Assembly: GCA_963920575.1 (NCBI GenBank)
Contig: OY986975.1
Coordinates: 21,545,897 to 21,609,896 of the forward strand
Source of the DNA: Narthecium ossifragum
Taxonomy: Eukaryota; Streptophyta; Magnoliopsida; Dioscoreales; Nartheciaceae
Direction of reading: 5' to 3'
DNA length: 64,000 nucleotides
A model generated the notes under the pieces. The model was not told where the DNA came from. It searched no databases and saw nothing but the letters and a program-made list of their open reading frames with translations. Numbering within the stretch: the stretch's first letter is position 1; each line of letters begins with the position of its first letter. The position numbers and the translations under genes were made by a program. Positions 55,037-64,000 of this stretch are shown one piece after another.

Positions 55037-56990
55037 TTACATTACGATTAGCTTTGCTTCCTTCTTATATACATACGATTTTGCAAAGTACAAGTAGAAG
55101 AGAAGTCCTATGGAATTGAGCATGGCCAGAAGCCAGTAGAAGTAATCGAGATGGGCACGGTTGAGGTTATCGGAGAACCAGCTCTCCCCATCCTTTCCGG
55201 TTACTTCATCAATCAGTGACACAAGAAAACCACTGATCAAGTTTCCAAAGCCGAACACGCTCAAGTAGAGAGCAAGCCCGAGGCTTCTCATGGCGTCGGG
55301 CACCTGGTCGTAGAAGAACTCTTGCAATCCAACATACGCGAACACTTCCGATACGCCGGTCAGAACGTACTGCGGCACAAGCCACCACAAGCTCATGGGA
55401 ATGATAGCCTCGGGCTGATCGATCAGCCGGAGGTCTTCGGCTGTCTGGAGCCTCTTCATCTCGACTAGAGCCGCCACCGCCACTAAGACGGATTGAATGG
55501 CGAGCCCGGCGCCGATCCTTTGCAGCATGGTTATGCCGGAGGTGGAGAACTTCTTAGCTACCGGAACGAGGATCCGATCATAGATGGGGATGAGGGCCAC
55601 AACAGATAATTGTGTGAGGCTCTGAAGTGCGGCCGGAGGGACTTTGAGACCATTGCTGCCGATCCTGCGATCCAGGGTGCCGCCTTGCTTGGTGAAGAAG
55701 GTCGAGGTCTGAGCAGTGACAGCGCCATAGATCAAGCAACACGCCCATATAGGTATCAATCGAAGCACCCTTTTAGCGTCCTCTGCCTCATCCATTCCGT
55801 GCCACTCGCCATCTGCCATCTGATCAGATTGCTCGATGAACCTTCACGAGATCGAAGAACTAATTGGTGATCTCTTGCTACCAATATCACAACCAAACTC
55901 AGCCAACAAAGAGTTCTTACTTGGATGGATCATTGGGAGGGAGCAATGGAGCTTCTTGATCATTGGAGGCTGCTCTCCAGCTACTTGCCATTGAGACAAA
56001 GGCCCGGCCGATCCTACCATAGGGGCTCTCGTCCTGGATGACGTAATAGCGATAGGTTCGAGTGCCGAGCAAGAATACGACGAGGCCGACGGCCATGACG
56101 ACGCACGGGATGCCGAACCCGAGCCCCCAGCCGACGTTGTCCTGCACATAGGTCAATACCACGTTGGCGACGAGGATGCCGCTGCACATGCCCAAGTACC
56201 ACCAGTTGAAGAAGGAAGCACGGGACCTGCGCTCCCCGCCGTCGGCCTGGTCGAACTGGTCGGCGCCGAAGGCCTGGACGCAGGGCTTGTGGCCACCTTG
56301 AGCTAGTCCAACAGTGTACAGTGAAATGTAGAAGAGGATGAGTTGGAGCTGGGAAGGAGGGCAGGGTGTGGATTTGATCAGGGAGACAGCGTGCTGGCAT
56401 TTGGATGGGAGGATGGTTGGCAGCATGGATGAGAGTGTCAGCAATCCTAATCCCTGTGGGGTTCCATCCATACAAATCGAATTTGATCACAATGTTTACC
56501 ATAATTCCTTCAATTATATTTCAATATAAGCAAGATTTAATTGTCTAATTTCCATCTTTGGGTGGAAAAAAAAGGGAGGGAGGGAGACGAACTGACAAAC
56601 ACATAGAGGAGGGAGGCGGCAATGATGGTGGGGTAGCGGCCGAGGCAGGAGTCGGCGAGGACGGCGCATGGGAGCGGCATCAGCTGGGACACGCCGCGCC
56701 AAGTGTTGACGGCGGCCGCGGCCGGGGCCATCGGCTGGCCGAGGTGGCCGGTGAGGTAGGTGATGAGGTTCGACCCGATGCCGCAGTAGGAGAACCGCTC
56801 CGTGATCTCGACCCCTGAGAACGACGCCTTCATGCATCAACGCTAAAATCAACATCGACTGTGATTAAGTTGGGCAGAGAGCTGGAATCGTACCTATGAT
56901 GAAGCAGGCGGAGGTCCACCGGCCAGTGGCCGATCTGGCGGCGGCCCGGCCGCGGTGGTCGACGGCACCCTCCACTTTTGCGGCCTCCAT
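55037..56990 (-). CDS. NRT1/PTR family transporter (NPF5-like), array copy 4
   Basis: Exons 56894..56990, 56597..56814, 55921..56453, 55037..55841; 550 residues, introns of 79, 143 and 79 bp. Exon 1 begins [19 protein letters not shown]. ExxER is E-I-T-E-R, then [19 protein letters not shown], with His where the other copies have Pro. [48 protein letters not shown] and [17 protein letters not shown] follow. Relative to its paralogues it lacks two or three residues before [10 protein letters not shown] (KKFSTSGITM). The acceptor of intron 3 is GTGAAG, weaker than the CATGCAG of copies 1 and 2, but is the in-frame choice. The tail is KKEAKLIVM. Confidence 0.92.
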
Positions 56991-58250
56991 TCCCACACCT
57001 CTCTCTCTCTTTCCCTCTGGCTCTTGTCACTGAAGCTCTCTTGTATAGATTTTTTTCTTCATTAGAAAGATCAATTTTTTTATTTTTTTTCTATGGGTCC
57101 ACAACGAATTTTGCAGGATAGCACGAGAAATCCGGGGTGTTGGGAGCTGTTTAGTCGGAGGAAAATAATAATTGAAAATTCGTTCTAGGAAAGGTCTCGT
57201 CTTTCTATAAATCACACGTTTTGGAATGGATTTTTCTAGACGAAAGTAACGATCGATGTTATTATTTAAAGAAGTAACTCTCACGTTCTAATAATTAGAA
57301 AAAAAAATCAGAACAGAAGTCGCGGTAAGAAATCTTTTGCTTTCTATTGTATTCACTGTTGTCCATATACTAGAAACATTGGATTAGGAATCGGATATTT
57401 TCTCTATTTTCCTGTACTAGAAACGAGAGTCAAAAGTGACATGGCACGTGAATGATAAATAGAAGACTTCAGGTGATGGATGTCTTTTTCCATAGTTTTT
57501 GCTTTTCCTCTAAATTGCTGACATTTGTGACGAGTAGGTATGATACACATATACTGATAAGAGAATGGCCTATGACGTGGTCCAAAATAATTGCGATCTT
57601 TTGCGGTGTTCTTGGGTATCGGTCGGGGTTTTGGGTGGCCCTTTCTGTGACGCGAATCACTGCTTCTAATGTTATTATGTACAAGCAAATGGTGTAAATG
57701 AAAAGGACTTAACTGAAGGATGAACTGCCGGCCTTAGAAAAAGTAGCTGAGAGAGAAAGGTGATGCGTATAGGATCACCCAGTTCGAGTGTATAATTATC
57801 TTTGAGTGGAAAATGTAACGCAGATCATCTTTCTATGGCCCACTGCCATCGGGCGGTTTAAGATTCGGGAGGGATTCTGAGATGCTCTACTTCAACTTTA
57901 GAATGTACTGAGCTCAGTTGTTGAGCAAAGTGATGCGTATAGGATCACCCCCTCTCTCGGAATGAATGACTCGTTCTATTAACATTGTCAGCACAGCACC
58001 CTTGGGGATGACACACAGACACAGTCCACCCTATTTGGTAATGATCATCAGAGATCTCTTGTAGTCTTGTGAGAGGGAAGGGATACATCCTCCGTCCTCC
58101 CCTATCCTAAATAGAGAAGTGTGAAATGATGATCTGCTAAAGAGCGAGCGAGAGCTTGATCTATTACGCCATTATTCTGTATCAAACGAAATACACATGA
58201 CTTGCAAAGAGTGTAACAGACCATGTTGCATGCATGCCTGTTATATTACA
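56991..58250. other. Spacer between NPF copies 4 and 5
   Basis: 1.26 kb. Contains the promoter side of copy 4 and the 3' side of copy 5. A 21-bp sequence GTGATGCGTATAGGATCACC(C) occurs twice, at 57760-57780 and 57930-57950; its own ends GTGAT...ATCAC are inverted. Small frames at 57404-57697 overlap on both strands and show no domain. Confidence 0.5.
57041..57048 (-). promoter_or_regulatory. Possible TATA box of NPF copy 4
   Basis: CTATACAA on the minus strand, about 51 bp before the start codon, with a CT-rich leader between. Similar to the candidate of copy 3. Confidence 0.35.
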
Positions 58251-61200
58251 TTAGAAGATCAACTTTTTTTTCTTGTAAGCATAAGATTTAGCGTAGTGTA
58301 AGTAGAACACAAGACCGATAGCATTGAGCACAGCCAGAAGCCAATAGAAGTAATCTAGATGTGCACGGTTGAGATTATTGGAGAACCAGCTATCTCCCTG
58401 TTTACTAGTCACTTCATCAATCACGGAGACGAGAAAACTACTGATGAAGTTGGCGAATCCGAAGACGGTCAAGTAGAGGGCGACTCCGAGGCTCCTCAGT
58501 GAGTCGGGCACCTGATCGTAGAAGAATTCTTGCACTCCGATGACGGTGAACACGTCTGAGATGCCGGACAGGGCGTACTGCGGCACCAGCCACCAGATGC
58601 TCATCGGAATGGTGATGTCGGGCCGATCGACCAGCCCGAGATCTCTGACCATCTTCAGCCTCTTCATCTCGACCAGAGCTGCCACCGCAACTAAGACGGA
58701 CTGGATAGCGATCCCGGCGCCGATCCTCTGGAGCATGGTGATGCCGGAAGGCAGTGAGGAGAACTTCCGAGCTACCGGAACGAGCATTCGGTCGTAGACA
58801 GGGATGAAGGTGAAGATGGATAGGTTCACGAAGCTCTGAAGTGCGGCGGGAGGGACTTCAAGGCCGTCGAAGATCTTGCGGTCCAGGGTGCCGCCTTGCT
58901 TGGTGAAGAACGTCGGGATTTGAGCAGAGACGACGCCGTAGATCAAGCAACAGGCCCATATCTGCAACACTCGAAGCACCCCCTTAGCTTCTTCAACCTG
59001 CTTGTCATCTACTAGACTGCATAAAAAGTTGCTGATGATCACTCCTGCCATCATCACGACTAAACTTGCTCATAATTTTCAAAGGGGGCGTTACAAATTA
59101 AAGTTCTTACTTGGATGGATCATTCGGAAGGAGTAATGGAGCTTCTTGATAATCGGAGGATGGTCGCCGGCTCCTCGCCAAATTGACGAAGTACTTGCCG
59201 ACCCTAACATATGGGCTCTCATCTTGGAGGGGATAGAAGCGATACGTCCGAACACCGAGCAAGAAGACGATGAGACTGATCGCCATGACGATGCACGGGA
59301 TGCCGAACCCGAATCCCCAGCCGACGTTGTCCTGTACGTAGCTCAAGATCACGTTGGCGGCGAGGACACCACCGGCCATGCCGAAGAACCACCAATTGAA
59401 GAAGGAGGACCGAGCCTTGAGCTCGTCGGCGTCGGCCTGATCGAACTGGTCGGCGCCAAAGGCCTGGACGCTGGGCTTGTGGCCGCCTTGAGCCAGTGCA
59501 AATGTGTACAGGGAGATGTAGAAGAGGATGACTTGGAACTGGGGAGGAGGGCAGGACGTGGAGAGCTCGCACTGGGATGGGAGGATGGTTGGCAGCATGG
59601 ATGATAGTGTCAGCAATCCTAAGCTCTGGGGGGTTCCCTCCATATGAATCAATTTAAATGGCACCAGGGTTAGTACTTAGTAGCAGCCAATCACCAATCG
59701 AAGTTTTAACACTGTGTTGTGTCTGTGTGCCTAATGTTCCGATTCCAACCTGGTCATTATTACTTCGTGACCAAATTAGTCATAGATAGACCTGATCAAA
59801 TCTGGGTTCGGTCATAGATAAACCTAGCCAGGCCCAAGGTGTTATCAAGCCTGTATCCATGACCTAGCTCAGTCCATTCTATATGTAAGATTAAGAAGAC
59901 GAGACTTTATCCATTTTACAGGCAAATAACAGGCCTAAGCTTATGCAAAACCCAAACAAAGAACGAGCTTGATGGGTCGGGCTTTTTCGGGCTTCTTAGC
60001 CCATGATCATCAGATCTACTTATTAGAAACATTTACGGGTTGTTTGGCGAGAGACATCAAGCCATGCATCACACGCGGTCAAATCGACAGTATCAGCTTT
60101 TATCGTGAGTCTCATCTTTCTGATTTTTTTTTTTTGACATTAAATGCAGCTGGCATCATCCTTTCATGGAACATGGTTGTATGTTTTAATAGATAGGCTG
60201 TGTAGCATTTAAAATACTTGCAACTAATCTAAATTATGTTTCTCCATTAATTTGACAGCCTCGGCCACTAGGCCCACTACAAACTATGAAATGAATTCCC
60301 TACCTCTACGTCTACGTCTATGGCCCCAGTTCAATTGGAAAATTTAAAACACCTAATATTACGTTACTATTTATTTTTATATGAGACTATAATTATAAAT
60401 AAAATTTCTAATCAATCTTATAAGGAGCAACAGCGGTTACAACCGTTTTCCTTATTAGTTTATTTACATGTTCATTTTCTCTAAGTTAGTTTTATATATA
60501 TTCCTAGATTTACATATAGATATTCCTAATCTACCTTATAACATATTCATTTTTCCTAAGTTAGTTTTATATTTTTATAACTCATCATCTGAGTCATAAC
60601 ATTATACACATATGACATACACGTGGCATAAGTTATTATAGAAATAGTGGGTTGATGTGACGTAAGTTATTAAGAGATATGGGGGCGGGCAGTTAGCCGT
60701 GCCAGGTGGCACGGGGTCATACCTAGTGTCCTATATGGTGGGAGAATGTCCTAGGTGAAATCTACGTGGCACTTATATGATATGATAATCTTAAATTAAG
60801 GGAATTAATGGGAGAAAATTATTGAGTGGTTATTGATGTAGAGTTGGTAGCTACTAGGCGCTAGAGTATATTTATGGAAAAGGACAGTGAGAGAGAGAGA
60901 TAAGGGGAACGAACAGTGACGTATAGTAGGGATGCGGCCACGATGGTACGGTACCGACCGAGGCAAGAGTCGGCAACGAAGGCTCCGGCGAGCGACATCA
61001 TCAGGGACGCGCCGCTCCACGTGTTCGCCGCCGCCGCCGCAGCGGCCGTCGGCTCGCCGAGGGGCCCGGTGAGGTAGGTGATCAGGTTCGACGAGATACC
61101 CATGTACGCGAATCGCTCGGCGATCTCCACCCCTGAGACAGACGCCGTTGATTTATCCAGGGATCGAGATCCGGCGATTTTGGGGCTAAGGATGTTGAAG

Positions 61201-61314
61201 AGGTGGTGGAATCGTACCTAGGATGAAGGAAGCGGAGGTCCATCGGCCGGTGGTGGATCTCGAGGCGGCGCGGCCGCGGTAGTCGACGGCGCCCTCCACT
61301 GGTACGCCCTCCAT
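58251..61314 (-). CDS. NRT1/PTR family transporter (NPF5-like), array copy 5
   Basis: Exons 61218..61314, 60915..61132, 59111..59625, 58251..59016; 531 residues. Intron 2 is 1.29 kb against 74-337 bp in the other copies. Exon 1 begins [18 protein letters not shown]. ExxER is [21 protein letters not shown] has Ser for Cys. [32 protein letters not shown] and [17 protein letters not shown] are intact; the tail ends KKKKLIF. Three junctions are less sure: the exon 2 donor is GTTCGT; exon 3 opens with AGC rather than the GGN of other copies; and two in-frame acceptors exist for exon 4 (59016 chosen for its pyrimidine tract; the other lies 15 bp upstream on the transcript). All frames stay open, so the gene may be functional, but splicing deserves a check. 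Confidence 0.85.
60405..60580. repeat. Left arm of an inverted repeat in intron 2 of NPF copy 5
   Basis: TCAATCTTATAAGGAGCAA, CGGTTACAACCGTTTTCC and TCTAAGTTAGTTTTATAT on the plus strand; the same blocks, diverged, occur inverted at 63290-63480. Confidence 0.75.
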
Positions 61315-64000
61315 CCCCTCTCACTCTCTCTGCTGTGAAGTCTTTGTTGGCTTGGATACATATGTTTTCCGATTAAAAGAATCCCTGAAACAGATCTTAA
61401 ATTTTAAATTTTTGTTAAGGCAGCTATCGTTTGTGGGTCCAAGATACCATCCACCATTATTGCCAATTGCTTAGATTTTTAGAAGAAAAATACATTGCCA
61501 AACGAAGCTCATAATTTTAAAATTGAACCCCTTTTTATATTTTGGTGGCATATAAAAGATGCAGCGAGTGAGAAAAGGTTAATAGCATTTTCTTTTACAT
61601 TTTTTGAAATATTCCGAATCCCCTCCTATTTTCTTACTAGTACTCACCCGTGTCCCTGGCACGGTTTTGCAGTTCTCTTATTAATAAATTATTAAAATGT
61701 ATAAAAAAATATTGATAATATAAGACCGCATAGAGTACTTCTTTCTCGGCATTACGATGGACAGTTCTTTTTCAGCATCACGCAATCCACTTCCGCAGCT
61801 TCAATGATGGATATAATTATTAGTGTGAGTCCATGTCACTTTTGTATCTCCAATCAATATTTCATAAAATTATAACAATATGAGACCTTGAACTTTTGGA
61901 ATTCAATAAGTTTCATTAACAACAATATCATTACTAATTCTTGGATAACATCCAAATGAATCACTATTTACAGAAAACCTTGGCAATGCGATAAATATGC
62001 TTAACACCATTAAATATTTTAATTATGTAATTGCCAATAGCAATCATTCTCTATTAATATAGAAAAGGATCAAACTTGCAATAGTAAATGGTGATGAACA
62101 TTTGGTCATATATCGAACGGATGAAAACTACAATATTTTGATTAATTGTGAGCACAGACATAGCAAATTTAGAGTAGGAGATTGCGCGCATTTAGTTTGA
62201 GCCTGCTTTAGGAGCAAGGATGACAACTACAAAGAAAAACACAACCTCTACGTGATCAGCATTGTATTCGAATAAATCAACTAAGTTAAAAGGAGAGTCT
62301 TGAGATTCTCCTGTGATATACAATATATTAAAATAAAAACAAAATTAAACAAAAAAAAAATCACAATTTTCCCCATTTCTTCTCTCCTCTGTTGTCTTCT
62401 TCTTTTCTATTCTTTTCTCTTATTTTCTCTTCTTCTTCCCTTCTTCCTTCCTCCTCCTCGCCGCCGGCAAAGCCCATCGTTTTGAAGCCTTCATTCTCCG
62501 GCGAAGTCCAACTCGGTGATGCCTCCACTTCCCCGCTCCGGTGACGACGCATCAACACAGTTCGCTCCACTTCCCCGTCCGCGACGCCGGAGGTTGGTGA
62601 GATCGGGGGGATCAGAGGTCGGCTAAGGAGATCGGGGAGGTCGGAGGTCCCGACGCCGGCGGAGAAGCTCGGAATCGCGACAGAGTTACCCTACCTCTGG
62701 ATTGTGCGAGAGCTCCTCCTCCAGTCCCGGTCACAGTCGTCGTCGCCGTCACATTCGTTGTCCCCGTCACAGTCGCCGTCTCCTCCGATAGGCGTGGCCC
62801 CTCTCTCTGTGGTCGCGACCTCCTCCGGCCACGGTCTCCGACGGCTCTGAGAGGAATGGGTGAAAGATCGGTGAAAGATCTTTTCTCTCTCTCGATTTTC
62901 TCTCGATCTCTTCTCTCTCTCTCGATTCCTCACCTCTATTTTCTCTATTGAGTCACCGGCTGGACGCCTTTGAGAGGAATGGGTGAAAGATCGGAACGGC
63001 CGGAGGGGTGAAGAGCGGGGAGGTTAGGGGTGAAACGGGTTTAGGCTTAGCAACGAAGAATGGAGGGAGAAGGAGAGAGGAAGGTCGGGACGGAGTTCCG
63101 GCGAGAGGTTGACTGAGAGAGCGCCGGGAAGAGGGAGGACGACGGGAGCTCGGAGAATCGGGGAGGGAGAAGGGGCGGAGGAAGGAACCCTGGGGGATGA
63201 GAAGCGAGAGATCGGCTGCGAGAGGGGAAGGAGGGATATTGGGGAAGATATCGGGGAAAGCTTAGCTTATAAACCTTATAATAAGTATCTTATAATTATA
63301 AGTATTTATATTTAAAACTTATCTCCTAGTTTATGTTTATAAGATGTATATTTAAAACTAACCTAGGGAATATGATAAAAATATACAAACTTAACTTAGG
63401 AAAATATACATTTAAACAAACTAATATAATGGAAACGGTTATAACCGTTATTGCTCCTTATAAGATTGATGTCTCCTAATTGTATAGAAATATTGTGACC
63501 CGAAATTATTAGAGAGAGCTAGGATTGGTTCGAAACTGTGATTGTTGTTCGTCTTGCACAGGGAAATGGCCGGAAGGAGACAAAGGTGGTGTTTGGTTGC
63601 CGGATCGGCTATGCTCGGTTAAGTGAGCATAGGTATGTTGGTATAAAAAGTAGGATAATGTTACGCCACTCGTAGTGTTTGATTGAAAAATAGGAATAAA
63701 TCAATAATAATTGTTTAGAATAAAGAAATTGTGTTTGGATGAAAAAGGTGGAATGGTAATTGGGATTTGTCAAATTTGGAAAGTAAATTTAAAATAGGTC
63801 TTTGTATTAGACATATTGGGAATTTAATTAATAATTATATTAATTTACTCATTCAATAACATGTTAGATCTATTGCCTCGAATTTCATGCAATGAATATT
63901 ATACTGCATACTATCTTGACTTCTAATCACCTATTACATTTTATTTTATATAGAACTAACAAGGACGCATATTTAAAATAATTATATGGCATCCTACCTT
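61315..64000. other. Right-end spacer, repeat-rich, no gene recognised
   Basis: 2.7 kb upstream of NPF copy 5. The first few hundred bases are its promoter side. From about 62390 to 63250 the DNA turns GC-rich and CT/GA-rich, with a short direct repeat GAGAGGAATGGGTGAAAGAT at about 62850 and 62970; frames on both strands here look like chance frames in skewed DNA. The right arm of an inverted repeat follows. At about 63588 GTGTTTGGTTGCC looks like the end of a further DNA transposon, cut by the window. Confidence 0.45.
63290..63480. repeat. Right arm of the inverted repeat around NPF copy 5 exons 1-2
   Basis: GGAAACGGTTATAACCGTTA, TTGCTCCTTATAAGATTGA and AACTTAACTTAGG, the reverse complement of blocks in 60405-60580. 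About 3.0 kb separate the two arms. Confidence 0.75.

Noticed and set aside
62300..63315. Several small frames in the GC-rich block upstream of NPF copy 5
   Set aside because: The sequence is CT/GA-skewed with short repeats; the peptides are Arg/Glu/Ser-rich low complexity on both strands with no domain.

Overview
This is nuclear DNA of a flowering plant. Genes have many introns with GT-AG borders. Several products are plant-specific or plastid-targeted: plastid ribosomal protein L21, plastid amidophosphoribosyltransferase, RMR-type sorting receptor, NPF transporters. Spacers and introns are AT-rich and hold MITE-like elements and truncated LINEs. I lean weakly towards a non-grass monocot from protein flavour only. 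Prokaryotic features (operons, ribosome binding sites, CRISPR) are neither expected nor seen.

Left part (1-21 kb): the 3' end of an EDRF1-like gene (+); tail to tail with it a nine-exon NIPA-type magnesium transporter gene (-); head to head with that a plastid-type UVR/SnoaL protein gene (+); plastid L21 (+, five exons); then about 4.8 kb of repeat-bearing DNA with no recognised gene, and an RMR (PA-TM-RING) gene (-, four exons).

Middle (21-44 kb): a transposon-rich spacer holding a decayed copy of the amidophosphoribosyltransferase gene and a 477-bp tandem duplication that runs up to the intact intronless gene (-); a LINE-scarred spacer; a two-exon COX7a-like gene (-) with a GC-AG intron; a complete eleven-exon PDK1 kinase gene (+); and a five-exon RNF170-like RING/DUF1232 gene (+).

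Right part (44-64 kb): a tandem array of five NRT1/PTR (NPF, clade 5-like) transporter genes, all on the minus strand and all reconstructable as complete reading frames of 531-552 residues. Four share the same three intron positions; the third copy has lost intron 3. Between copies 1 and 2 lie relics of an NPF 3' end and apparently of the 3' end of the neighbouring RING gene, which suggests the duplicated unit began inside the RING gene. A 5'-truncated LINE with an 18-bp target duplication, a PIF/Harbinger-like element and a pair of inverted repeats around the first exons of copy 5 have landed in the array.

The genes are mostly unrelated housekeeping or signalling loci. The array is the only group likely to share a function (proton-coupled small-solute transport). 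I found no convincing novel system; the most informative material is the duplication history of the NPF array and of the amidophosphoribosyltransferase locus. Exon borders were read by eye from reading-frame continuity, splice-site bases and family similarity.
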